22,595 bases of DNA, taken from contig URLF01000042.1 of NCBI GenBank assembly GCA_900548705.1, positions 1-22,595 of the forward strand, in the 5' to 3' direction. Under the pieces are notes generated by a model that was not told the DNA's origin, made no database searches, and saw only the letters and a program-made list of their open reading frames with translations. This document shows positions 7,797 to 16,361 of this stretch, piece after piece (position 1 is the stretch's first letter; every line of letters begins with the position of its first letter). The DNA is from an uncultured Porphyromonadaceae bacterium. Its GTDB lineage: Bacteria > Bacteroidota > Bacteroidia > Bacteroidales > Muribaculaceae. The position numbers were made by a program, and so were the translations under genes.

Positions 7797-7859
7797 TTTT
7801 TGGGGTCAAGCCGAAATTTCGGTGCATTTGTTAAATCCGGGCGAATGGAGTGTTAAAAA

Positions 7860-8825
7860 TTAGGCGTATAGCTTGACGAGCCTGAAGATGAAAAAATCAC
7901 GGTCACGGACACCTCGCATCTGGGAGCGGAAGATCTTGACCTTAGAGTTGAAGGCTTCGGCCGAGGCATTGGTCGCGCGACGCCGGAAGTAGTTGAGGAT
8001 AGTGGGGGCGTGGTTCTTGAAAGTCTTGATTACAGAGCGGAAGTTGTTGTTGGCCAGTGCTGACACCTTTTCATACCATTCGTTCATTTTTCCCATGGCT
8101 TTTGTCGGAGAGATTTTGGAGTTGAATATGCGGCGCAAATCCATAGCCAGGCGGTATGCGGCTTTAAGTATGGGATAGTGTTTGAACAAAATGTTTGCGC
8201 GATGACGCTGTATGTCAGTCCATTTATTCTGCGACATCATAAGTGTGTGCTTGCTGCGGGCAAGTATCTGGCGCATGGTCTCGCCGTTGGAGTATGTCGC
8301 AGGAGGCACAGCTTTGTCTCGGTCGTTTTCTTCGGCGATAAGCTGACGGCGTATGTCGATACGGATTTCATCAACAGCCTCATTATAGACCTGTTGCACG
8401 TGGAAGCGGTCATTGACAACATGTGCGTTGTAGAACACCTCGGCGGCTATCAGCATCATTGACGGCGACAAGTCGCAGGTCACTTCTTTCACTTTGCGTC
8501 TGACAGACTTGCCCATCGCACCTATGAGTATGGAGATGATTTCGTCGCTTTTCGTGCCCGGAATTGCAGCGGCAAGAGTACCCCTGCCGCCGTGGCCATC
8601 CTTGTTGGTCAGGAAAGTCCACACCTCACCATTGCTCAGGCAGGTCTCGTCAAGGCTCATGTGCGGCCCGATGTTGGCAGTGTTGAAGTAAAACCCACAA
8701 CAGAGTTCGTTCTCGCACCACTGGGCGTAGCCGCTCAGCTTATTGCGGTACAAGTCAGCGAAATACTTGCCGTTTACGCAGTACATCTGCGCTATGTGCT
8801 TAATCGACAGGGCTGTCGTCTCCAC
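7860..8825 (-). CDS. ISL3-like (ISAon1-type) transposase, catalytic part
   Basis: A 321-residue DDE transposase of the DDE_Tnp_ISL3 type. It opens with a helix-turn-helix-like region (KHIAQMYCVNGKYFADLYR). Likely catalytic residues follow: the Asp in MSLDETC, the Asp in CDLSPSMM, and the Glu in NASAEAFNSKVK near the C-terminus. The start is GTG at 8825, inside the upstream gene and in the +1 frame relative to it. The two parts may be coupled by overlap or joined by a +1 frameshift. It acts on the element's inverted repeats. Confidence 0.88.
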   Translation of the reverse strand: METTALSIKHIAQMYCVNGKYFADLYRNKLSGYAQWCENELCCGFYFNTANIGPHMSLDETCLSNGEVWTFLTNKDGHGGRGTLAAAIPGTKSDEIISILIGAMGKSVRRKVKEVTCDLSPSMMLIAAEVFYNAHVVNDRFHVQQVYNEAVDEIRIDIRRQLIAEENDRDKAVPPATYSNGETMRQILARSKHTLMMSQNKWTDIQRHRANILFKHYPILKAAYRLAMDLRRIFNSKISPTKAMGKMNEWYEKVSALANNNFRSVIKTFKNHAPTILNYFRRRATNASAEAFNSKVKIFRSQMRGVRDRDFFIFRLVKLYA

Positions 8826-9147
8826 CTTCGTCTTTTAAAAAAGCCACGAACTCGGCACTGAGTCGTGTCCCTTCCTCGTTGGGAAGCTCAAGGTCGTAGG
8901 AGTATATCTCGTTTGTTTTCCTGTCCCACCATTTGTTCTTGCGCATATGAAGATATACAGGCCTGCCACGCATGGGATAATCCTGTATCGTTACATAATC
9001 CGTGTATCCACGGGCCACTATGTTGGGATTGCGGTAATCCTCGTCCGACAGCTTCTTCTTCTCATCAAGCCATATATCGTATGACTGGTCGGTACGTTCG
9101 AAACGCACCATCTCAAACAGTTCATCCATCCCCTCGGGAAGGCACAT
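8800..9147 (-). CDS. ISL3-like (ISAon1-type) transposase N-terminal region protein
   Basis: A 115-residue acidic protein starting MCLPEGMDELFEMV. It has the sequence VTIQDYPMRGRPVYLHMRKNKWW around the middle and ends FLKDEGGDDSPVD. This resembles the separate N-terminal proteins seen with ISAon1-type transposases, probably a DNA-end-binding part. Its last 26 bp overlap the catalytic gene. A T6A4 run (CTTTTTTAAAAG on the minus strand, about 8832-8843) just before the overlap is a possible slip site. Confidence 0.8.
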   Translation of the reverse strand: MCLPEGMDELFEMVRFERTDQSYDIWLDEKKKLSDEDYRNPNIVARGYTDYVTIQDYPMRGRPVYLHMRKNKWWDRKTNEIYSYDLELPNEEGTRLSAEFVAFLKDEGGDDSPVD

Positions 9148-9233
9148 CCATATTGCATCTGCTATTTTTATGATGCAAATTTAACACTTCCCACAAAATT
9201 TATGCACCGGGATTTCGGCTTGACCCCATTTTT

Positions 9234-9399
9234 GCCCACGATTGAAAATCCCGATACCTTACTCTCGCGGTATTAGAACTTTAGAGATGAATTCCCGCAT
9301 TTATGGTGGGGTTCTGAACCTAAAATAGCCATCAGAAGCCTCAGATTTCGCGAAAATTGAGCGAATATTAACATTTGTTATATATTGTAGGTCATATAG
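9234..9399. other. Short spacer between the two insertion sequences
   Basis: It starts with the inverted TGCCCACGATT copy. The rest is AT-rich with no coding frame I can support. It may be residue of an element once integrated beside tRNA-Lys. Confidence 0.35.
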
Positions 9400-11039
9400 G
9401 TAACTATTCAGCGGACACGCTGATGTATTCGCCATTTAGAAAAGGGCGAGTATGGCGTTGTATGGGGAGCTGCCGTGCTTCTTCGTTGTCTCGACGATTG
9501 AGTGCAGGTCCATGAAGGCGTCGGCTCCTTGGTCAGACCGAAAGCATCCGGAGTTCTTTAATTTGATTTTCAACTTTCGTATCCCGCGCTCGGAGGCATT
9601 GTTGTCAGGTGGTATTGCCGGATCTCGCAAAAAATTGAAGATATAGTCCCGGCATTTGAGCAGGCCGTTCCTGAACGTGGTAAACTTTTCGTTCAGCTTC
9701 GACAGATTTTCGTCAATTAGTTTGTCCAGACGTTCCAGCCACGATTGGGGATCAATAGATTCCGTGGGCGTCTGATTGCGCTCATGTATCGCTTCCTGAA
9801 AGAGCTTTTCCACCGACTTTGACCACTGCTGCTCTTTGTCAAGTTCGTTTAGGTACTGGCATTCGCGAAGCAGATGTGCAAGACATACCTGATGATTGAG
9901 GAAGTGAAGCGCGAAGTATGCGCTGTGACGGTCTGTGACGGCCGTCATTCTTTCGAGCGAGTCTCCGAATCGGTCCTCAAGCTCCTGGCCCTTGCGGCTT
10001 TTACCGTGGAATACCAAAGTGAAATACACGGTCTGTGCTATCCATGCCCGGTCAAGACGTCTGTTGCAGTAACATCCGGATTCATCAAAGCCGACTACTG
10101 CGGATTGCATTATGTATTCTTTGATTTTCTCGATGGCGGGCTCGGCAGCTCGTTTGGCCTCGTTAATCCAGTTGACCATCGAACCCTGACTGATTTCAAG
10201 TCCGAACACCTCTTTGAAAAATGAGGATATCCGGTTATACGGTAGGAACTGAACCGTGGAAAGGTATACGACAAGACCCTTTACCGACGAGTCGTATACA
10301 ACTGCATTTGAACGACGGCGTTCCGTATGTGACTTGACACGTTTGCCGCAGATGCGGCAGACCTTGACATAGTGACGTACTTCCGTTATCAGAGGCTTCA
10401 GTTCCGGCAATGAGATTATTTGAGTGATGTAATCAAGCTCCATGTCGCATCCCTCTAAAGAATCCCCGCACGCATCGCAGATCTCCGCGCTTTTCTCAAC
10501 TACTGTGTCTGCAGAGTCTGTCATTTCGAGCGTACTTCCTTTCATGGCCTTGTTGACCTCCGGGTTTCTTTCCCGTGGGTTTGCGAAGAGAATGTGTCCG
10601 GCGGATAATCTCATCCTTCATCTTTTCCTTCGATGGAGGCGTGCTGCTGTTGCCGGAGTTCTTCGGCGGTTCCTCGTATTGGGAAAGACGTCTGCGGAGC
10701 TCGATTATCTCTTTATCCTTCTTCTTCAGTATCCGCTCCAGATCCTTTATTTTCTTGAGTTGAGCCTGTCCGTTTCGGTTAATCTGACATATGGTCGCGT
10801 GTTGTGAATCGATGGTTTTCTGCATCGACTCAATCTGCGAGGACAACCCGCGGAGTACTTCCGTTATGTCGTTAACCTGCTGTTTCAGCAATACAAAGAT
10901 ACAAATTTCGTTTGGCATAACCAAATAAAATCGCATCTAAATTTCGTAAAACCAACAGATTATATGTCTATTATTCCTTGCTTATGCATGCGGTTTTTGT
11001 CCCAGCTTGACTACCTCAGCGTGTCCGCTGAATAGTTAC
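9400..11039 (-). mobile_element. IS66-family insertion sequence (single-transposase type), probably inactive
   Basis: The 1640-bp element has perfect 24-bp terminal inverted repeats starting GTAACTATTCAGCG, with the GTAA end typical of IS66. It carries only the large transposase and no tnpA or tnpB, which fits the ISBst12-like subgroup. The transposase reading frame is broken by one extra base. The flanks (TCATATAG on the left, ACAGGAAT on the right) do not match, so no 8-bp target duplication is present. Confidence 0.88.
9436..10918 (-). pseudogene. IS66 family transposase, frameshifted
   Basis: Two minus-strand frames together make one IS66 transposase. The first (10918 to about 10540) has a coiled-coil N-terminus (leucine and lysine rich) and the family blocks PPKNSGNSSTPPS and KPTGKKPGGQQGHE. 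The second (about 10540 to 9436) continues GSTLEMTDSADTVVEKSAEICDACG and covers the zinc-ribbon (CDACG, CRICG) and the catalytic domain. That domain includes the Asp in VGFDESG, DRHSAYF, and the Glu in PPDNNASERGIRKLK. At 10540-10542 the minus strand reads GAAAGG where GAAGG would keep the frame, so a single A was inserted. IS66 TnpC is normally one frame, so this copy is probably dead unless the base is a sequencing error. Confidence 0.88.
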
Positions 11040-11387
11040 ACAGGAATTGCCTATTCTTTCCAATCAATAGCATTTTTGTATGACGATTGGATGCCACAAT
11101 TTCATCGAATTGCATCAATGCGCCGTGTGTACGCCATTTGATTTATGTGAGATAAAACGTTTTTTATACTAAAATTTAGTACAAATCGGGAAGCGGTGAT
11201 GAATTGTTGTGAATTACATCGTAAAAATAGTAATATTTTACAAAACTACAAAGAAATTTAGCAAAATGTTTTCAAGAAAAATTCTTCTCGGTTTTCCCAT
11301 CAGAAGTCAACTTCTGTTTCATAGCCACATAACGTAGTTGGAAAAATATGTTATTCAACATCATTGCTGATAAATTCGATATTTAAG
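11040..11387. other. AT-rich upstream region of the amylase operon with several dyads
   Basis: No gene seen. The region holds AAAACGTTTT (11154-11163), TACTAAAATTTAGTA (11167-11181), GTAAAA/TTTTAC arms (11221-11241) and CAGAAGT-CA-ACTTCTG (11301-11316). The first resembles the centre of a LacI/GalR-type operator. No regulator gene is nearby, so roles are inferred. Confidence 0.4.
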
Positions 11388-11418
11388 TTTGCCGTTTCGA
11401 TAATTAATGCTACCTTTG
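11388..11418 (+). promoter_or_regulatory. Promoter of the GLUG protein-amylase operon
   Basis: TTTG at 11388-11391 and TACCTTTG at 11411-11418 match the Bacteroidetes consensus with 23-bp spacing. It leaves a 5' UTR of about 70 nt before ATG 11493. Confidence 0.8.
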
Positions 11419-11492
11419 CAAATGGCAGTAACAATCGGCCTTGCTTACATTCAATATTTTTTATCTTACTTAAATCTTTAAAATCATTTTCA

Positions 11493-13121
11493 ATGAACAA
11501 CCTTCAGCAATGTCTGCTGGCGATGTCGTTGGTTTCAGGTGTCGGGTTTTCCGCCGGTGCCGAATCAATTACATCCACGCCGTCACCTGCCGTCACCAAC
11601 AAGGTGTTGGAAGTGAAGATTCAGACAGATCAGGATCTCGGAAGCACAGTGTATTGCTACACATGGTGCAAAAGTATCAACGGGGAGGAAAAGGCCCCTT
11701 CGTGGGCGTGGGCCGATGTCCACACCTCCAAATTTCAGATGACTGGCAGCGCAGGCACTTACACCTTCAAAATCGCCGACATCAAAAGTTTTTACGAACT
11801 GACTGACACCGAGCTTGCAAGTCTTACCGAACTTGGATTCATAGCCAAAAACGCATCCGGCGGTCAGTCGGGCGACCTCTTTATCAACGTGGTACAGGGT
11901 CGATCGGATGCCTACTCCGGCGGTGAGGGAACTCAGGATAATCCTTTTATCCTGAAGAATATCAACGACCTCAAGGAGTTTGCCTCCACATCAATGGACT
12001 GGGCCGAAGATGTTTACCTCCGTCTCGATGCCGACATCGATGCGTCGGCACTCACCACCCCTATCGCCTCCAAAGGTTCGCCCTTCCGCGGTCACTTTGA
12101 TGGTGCAGGTCACTCGATTTCCAATCTCCGGCTGACTGAGACCTCTGTCGGTGAAGCAGTAGGTCTTTTCGGTGGCCTTATGAATGGCGAAATCAAGAAT
12201 CTCGGAGTGGTCAACGCCGACATCACCGGCTCAACCTATGCTGGTATACTCGTAGGCTACGCCACATCCGGCACAATCAAGGCATGTTATACCACAGGTG
12301 AGGTGAAAGCAACCTCGGTGTGCACCGGCGGTCTCGTCGGCGACAATGCCGGTGCGGTGATTTCCGATTGCTACAGTGGCGCCGCCGTATCCAACACTGC
12401 CGACTGTGCTGTCGGCGGTCTTGTTGGTAAAAACGTCGGCGTGATTCAGAATGTCTACGCCTCCGGCTCTGTCAAGGGACTTGATTTCGTGGCAGGTGTG
12501 GCAGGTGCCAACTACGGCAATATCCGTCACTCCGTAGCTCTTAATTCTTCTGTTACTTCTTCCATGAATTATAGCGCACGCTTCAGCGGCAACAGCGATT
12601 CCCGAAATATTGCGAGCGACAACAATGCCTGGACCGACATCACTCCCGGTCATGGTTCGTGGAGCGCTTACGGTTATCCCGCCACTCTCCGCTCAGCCAA
12701 CGATCTCTCGAGTCTCGCGCTTTTCCGTCAGGTCACCGGATGGGATTTCGACAACATCTGGGAGTGGAGAACCGAGAGCGGAAAATCATATCCCGCTCTG
12801 CGAAAAATTTCGGGCCAGACCAATGTCATTCCCGCAAAGTTTTATGAAACACAGTCGGGATTGATCGATGTTGCAGCTCCCGGCGTGCTTGTCAGCGTGG
12901 GGCCCAACCCTGTCACAACCACCCTCGTCGTCAGCTCCACCGAGGCACTTGCTTCCTGTGGGGTATTCTCGGTAAGCGGTGCCATGATAGCAAACATTGT
13001 TCCTGCCGCCGGAATGTCGGAGGTCGCAGTCGACATGTCGACTGCAGCTCCCGGCCTCTACATTGTGAATGTAGTGACTTCGAATGGCTATAAATCAGTA
13101 AACAAAATCATCAAGAAGTAA
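11493..13121 (+). CDS. Secreted GLUG-motif protein with T9SS-like C-terminal sorting domain
   Basis: This 542-residue exported protein has a signal peptide (MNNLQQCLLAMSLVSG, cleavage near GAES). Residues about 30-125 form a beta module with TVYCYTWC and WAWADVH that resembles starch-binding modules. The GGEGTQDNPFILKNINDLKEFA block near residue 145 is the usual entry to GLUG regions, and GLUG-like repeats follow (GLFGGLMNGEIKNLGV, GGLVGDNAGAVISDCY, GGLVGKNVGVIQNVYA). The last 75 residues (VGPNPVTTTLVV to VNKIIKK) look like a type A sorting domain of the type IX secretion system, so it is probably anchored at the surface or released. The frame is open from 11364, but the promoter at 11388-11418 and the signal peptide fix the ATG at 11493. 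It lies 13 bp before the amylase gene. A starch-binding or adhesive helper role is inferred. Confidence 0.88.
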   Translation: MNNLQQCLLAMSLVSGVGFSAGAESITSTPSPAVTNKVLEVKIQTDQDLGSTVYCYTWCKSINGEEKAPSWAWADVHTSKFQMTGSAGTYTFKIADIKSFYELTDTELASLTELGFIAKNASGGQSGDLFINVVQGRSDAYSGGEGTQDNPFILKNINDLKEFASTSMDWAEDVYLRLDADIDASALTTPIASKGSPFRGHFDGAGHSISNLRLTETSVGEAVGLFGGLMNGEIKNLGVVNADITGSTYAGILVGYATSGTIKACYTTGEVKATSVCTGGLVGDNAGAVISDCYSGAAVSNTADCAVGGLVGKNVGVIQNVYASGSVKGLDFVAGVAGANYGNIRHSVALNSSVTSSMNYSARFSGNSDSRNIASDNNAWTDITPGHGSWSAYGYPATLRSANDLSSLALFRQVTGWDFDNIWEWRTESGKSYPALRKISGQTNVIPAKFYETQSGLIDVAAPGVLVSVGPNPVTTTLVVSSTEALASCGVFSVSGAMIANIVPAAGMSEVAVDMSTAAPGLYIVNVVTSNGYKSVNKIIKK

Positions 13122-13134
13122 TTCACCCCACAAA

Positions 13135-16044
13135 ATGAAACTCAAACGCAACTCATCATACGGTGTCGGTGCGCTGTGCGCGGCCATGCTTCTTGCAGGT
13201 TCAGCTTCGGCAGCAGCAGGCGACGCCTCTCTCGACCGTCTCGAAATCAAACTCGACGGCAAGAACATCATCTCCTCGTTCAACAAGAACCAGCTCAACT
13301 ACGAGATCACCCTTGGCGAAGACGCCGCCACAACGGCAACGTTCTCCGCTTCCCCCTCGTCCGCTTCATCGGTTCTCGACATCAACATCAATGGCGTCAA
13401 CTGCCACAACCATTCGGTGGGCAGCCTTATGGGTGGCGAGAACATGATAAAGTATGTGGTGAAAAACGGCAGTGATTCCAAGGTCTATACCATAAAGATC
13501 ACTACTCCCATGGTGGCCCGCAAGGAATATTTCACCTGGAAGAACGCCAACATGTATTTTGTGTTCACCGACCGTTTCTACAATGGTGACACTTCCAACG
13601 ACAACTCATATCACCGCAAACGTCTGTCAGGCGCCGCCGATGTGGCCACTTTCCACGGCGGCGACATCAAGGGTCTCACACAGAAACTCGACTACCTCGA
13701 CAAACTCGGCATCAATTCCATCTGGATTACTGCTCCCTACGAGCAGATGCATGGATGGACAGGCGGTAAGAATGATGCTTTCCCCCACTACGCTTTCCAC
13801 GGCTACTATGCTCTCGACTGGACTTATATGGATCGCAATATGGGTACCATAGCCGACATGAAGAACTTTGTGACCGAGGCCCACAAACGCGGCATCCGCG
13901 TGGTCATGGACATCGTCCTCAATCACACCGGCTATTGCACTCTCGACGATGGCGTCGACTATGATTTCGGTAATTTCAACGGCACTCCCACTGCCGGTTG
14001 GTTACCCTCGGGCACTCCCTACTCCATGTGGGCATCGCAGAACGATGTGTCGTTCAACGCAGACACCCAGGGCAAATGGGGCAACTGGTGGACCGGCTGG
14101 GTACGCGCTTTCAGCGACCACGACTGGTATCAGTCAGCCGGATTCGCGACTGCCGGCAACGACGACCATACAATGTCGCTGGCCGGTCTGCCCGACGTTG
14201 TCACTGAAAAGACATCAGCTGTGGAGATCCCTCCTTTCCTGCAGCAGAAATGGAATGCAGAGAAGGGCGGTGACTACGACGCTTACCGTCTGCCCAACCT
14301 CGAATCGTGGCGCCAGGGCGGAAAGGGTGCCCCCGCCGACTACATTATCAACTGGCTCGCCGGCTGGGTGGAATATTTCGGCATCGACGGTTTCCGCTGC
14401 GACACCGCCAAACATGTGGAACTTTCGCGCTGGAACCAGCTTAAGGAAGCATGCCGCAAGGCTCTGAAAAACTGGCGTGAGAGCGATCGCGCCGATGAAT
14501 ATGCCAAGGCTTGGACCGATGATTTCTGGATGACAGGCGAATGCTTCGGATGGCAGCATGGCGACACCGGCTATTTCAATGAAGGTGGCTTCGACTCAAT
14601 GATCAATTTCGCTTTCAACAGCTCGGAAGGCAGCTCGGGCCGTACGCCCACCACCGAAGACTGGAAATATTATGCCAATTTCTGCAACGGCAGCAACGGA
14701 CGCCAGGTGCTCAACTATGTGTCGAGCCACGACACCGGTCTGCATCGCCCCGGCGATCAGAAAAAGGTGGCTACTATGTTCCTTCTTTGCCCCGGCGGCG
14801 CTCAGATTTATTACGGTGACGAGACTTCCCGCGGTTATATCAGCGGTTGTCCCGACCAGTCTATGTCAACCCGTTCCGACTTCAACTGGGACGCTGTCGA
14901 CAACGACGACAACAAGCACTGGCAGATTATCGGTCAGTTCCGCCGCCGCAACCCCGCGGTTGGCGCCGGCACTCAGACCGAGCTTGGCTCCGACACCTAT
15001 GCCCGCAAGTTCTCTGCCGACGGTTACACCAATGCTGTTGTGATCAAGCTTAACACACAGGCCGGCCAGACCTATTCTGTAAGCGTCGGCGACGCATTCC
15101 GCGACGGTCAGCGTGTGATGGACGGTTACAACAATAACACTGTGGCTGCCGTTTCCGGCGGTAAAGTGTCAATGAAGGCTTCAGGTCCTGTGCTTCTGAT
15201 TGAGGAATTCGGCAGCATCGGCGGCGGTGGCGGTTATGTAGATCCCGGCGAGATCAAACCCGAGATTTCTGCATCGCCCAACGGCGGCGATTTTGTCGAC
15301 GAAGTGACTGTCGCTCTCTCGGTCAAACCCATCGGCACCCCTATCCATTATTCCACCAACGGCACTGCCACCGATTCCTCACCTGTCTATACCGAAGGTC
15401 TCACCTTCACGGAATCCACCACCCTCTCGGTGTTTGCTTCCAACAGCGCAGGTTCTACCACTCAGGAATTCAAATTCAACAAGGTTGAGGCTCCTGTGCC
15501 CGGTCAGGCAAAGGTTTCATCGAAACCTGCCGACGGCGCCACCTTCCAGGATGAAATCACCGTGGAACTGTCGGTTAATCCTGCCGGTGTCCCCATTCAT
15601 TATGCTGTCAATGGCACTGCCACAGCCTCCTCACCTGTTTACACAAAACCGCTGAAATTCACCGAAACCACCACTCTGTCGGTATTCACCGACAATGAGG
15701 GTGTCACCAACACCCAGTCGTTCACCTACACAAAGACCGACCTCCCGCCGCAGCCCGAGGTATATGTGCTACTTAAAAACACTGCCAACTGGTCAAATCC
15801 CACCGTATGGGCATGGGTTGACGACAATAACAACTCAGTCAAAGCAGAAAAGTGGCCCGGCGACGCTATGATCAAAGATGGTGATTACTGGCGATGGGAA
15901 CTGCCCGAAGGGAAAACCACACCCAAGTTTATTATTTTCTCGAACAACGGCGGTAGCCAGACTAAAAACCTCGACTTTGTTAACAAGCAGATCTATGATT
16001 GCAACGGTAACAAAGTGAATGGCGACGTTCCCACCCGCAGGTGA
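13135..16044 (+). CDS. Secreted GH13 alpha-amylase, multi-domain, C-terminus cut by two stops
   Basis: A 969-residue starch endo-hydrolase. Domains in order: signal peptide (1-27, ending SASA); a cadherin-like beta sandwich (about 30-125); the GH13 barrel from about 138; its beta domain; two CHB_HEX-like beta repeats (about 708-782 and 791-868, each with PIHY.[TV]NGTA); and a starch-binding module (about 876-966, with NWSNPTVWAW). GH13 motifs are complete: DIVLNH at 259-264, GFRCDTAKH with nucleophile Asp423, GECFGW with acid-base Glu469, and SSHDT with Asp533. The frame stops at TGA 16042-16044, followed at once by TAG, then continues in the same frame with another starch-binding module. Codons favour a third-position C more than in rho, which suggests high expression or a different history. 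No T9SS tail is present. Confidence 0.95.
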   Translation: MKLKRNSSYGVGALCAAMLLAGSASAAAGDASLDRLEIKLDGKNIISSFNKNQLNYEITLGEDAATTATFSASPSSASSVLDININGVNCHNHSVGSLMGGENMIKYVVKNGSDSKVYTIKITTPMVARKEYFTWKNANMYFVFTDRFYNGDTSNDNSYHRKRLSGAADVATFHGGDIKGLTQKLDYLDKLGINSIWITAPYEQMHGWTGGKNDAFPHYAFHGYYALDWTYMDRNMGTIADMKNFVTEAHKRGIRVVMDIVLNHTGYCTLDDGVDYDFGNFNGTPTAGWLPSGTPYSMWASQNDVSFNADTQGKWGNWWTGWVRAFSDHDWYQSAGFATAGNDDHTMSLAGLPDVVTEKTSAVEIPPFLQQKWNAEKGGDYDAYRLPNLESWRQGGKGAPADYIINWLAGWVEYFGIDGFRCDTAKHVELSRWNQLKEACRKALKNWRESDRADEYAKAWTDDFWMTGECFGWQHGDTGYFNEGGFDSMINFAFNSSEGSSGRTPTTEDWKYYANFCNGSNGRQVLNYVSSHDTGLHRPGDQKKVATMFLLCPGGAQIYYGDETSRGYISGCPDQSMSTRSDFNWDAVDNDDNKHWQIIGQFRRRNPAVGAGTQTELGSDTYARKFSADGYTNAVVIKLNTQAGQTYSVSVGDAFRDGQRVMDGYNNNTVAAVSGGKVSMKASGPVLLIEEFGSIGGGGGYVDPGEIKPEISASPNGGDFVDEVTVALSVKPIGTPIHYSTNGTATDSSPVYTEGLTFTESTTLSVFASNSAGSTTQEFKFNKVEAPVPGQAKVSSKPADGATFQDEITVELSVNPAGVPIHYAVNGTATASSPVYTKPLKFTETTTLSVFTDNEGVTNTQSFTYTKTDLPPQPEVYVLLKNTANWSNPTVWAWVDDNNNSVKAEKWPGDAMIKDGDYWRWELPEGKTTPKFIIFSNNGGSQTKNLDFVNKQIYDCNGNKVNGDVPTRR

Positions 16045-16047
16045 TAG

Positions 16048-16302
16048 ATCACTGTATATTTCGACAACAGTGTATCGAACTGGAGCAATGTGAAAGTCCA
16101 TTGCTTCGGAGGCTCGGATCCCTCATCCTGGCCCGGCATGGATATGCAGAAAGTCGATGGCAACATCTGGAGCTATCAGGTTCCCGCCAACACCACTGGC
16201 CTTGTACTCAACAACGGCAGCGGCGACCAGACCGGCAACTTCACCTGCGGCGCCAACCATCTCTACGACCACAACTCCGACAAAGGAGTCTACAATAAGT
16301 AA
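16048..16302 (+). pseudogene. Detached starch-binding module of the alpha-amylase (CBM26-like)
   Basis: Directly after the tandem stops TGA TAG (16042-16047) the same frame continues for 84 codons to TAA 16302. The peptide contains TVYFDNSVSNWSNVKVHCFG, then WPGMDM, then NLWSYQ-like NIWSYQVP and the ending DHNSDKGVYNK. This is the pattern of CBM26-type starch-binding modules and resembles the module just before the stops. It has no start codon of its own with a signal peptide, so it is most likely the lost C-terminus of the amylase. One missing C at about 16034-16036 and one extra G at 16047 would restore a read-through linker. Confidence 0.8.
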
Positions 16303-16319
16303 ACTAAACTAATAATATC

Positions 16320-16361
16320 AGGTCCCATGATGCATCATTCACGCATTATGGGACCTTTTTT
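16320..16361. terminator. Bidirectional terminator between amylase and truncated hydrolase
   Basis: A 14-bp stem (AGGTCCCATGATGC with GCATTATGGGACCT, one wobble), 9-nt loop, then TTTTTT on the plus strand. On the minus strand the hydrolase frame ends inside it. Confidence 0.88.

Larger units (their letters stand above)
7802..9227 (-). mobile_element. ISL3-like (ISAon1-type) insertion sequence, complete
   Basis: The 1426-bp element has terminal inverted repeats that both begin GGGGTCAAGCCGAAAT and continue to GGTGCAT, about 25 bp with two or three differences. Target duplications of ATTTTT flank both ends (7796-7801 and 9228-9233). It carries two overlapping minus-strand genes (9147-8800 and 8825-7860). 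The target was the T-rich loop of a CGTGGGCA/TGCCCACG palindrome downstream of tRNA-Lys. Ends and target duplication are intact, so the insertion looks relatively recent. Confidence 0.88.

Noticed and set aside
8592..9173. Plus-strand open frames within the ISL3-like element
   Set aside because: They are antisense to the two transposase genes and have no family features.
15256..15738. Repeated DNA in the amylase gene as a possible repeat array
   Set aside because: It is two copies of a normal CHB_HEX-like beta domain in a protein, diverged at DNA level. It is not a CRISPR or tandem-repeat locus.
16041..16298. An 85-codon open frame over the detached starch-binding module in another frame
   Set aside because: Its translation is rich in Gln and Arg without domain features; the amylase frame gives a clean CBM26-like module.
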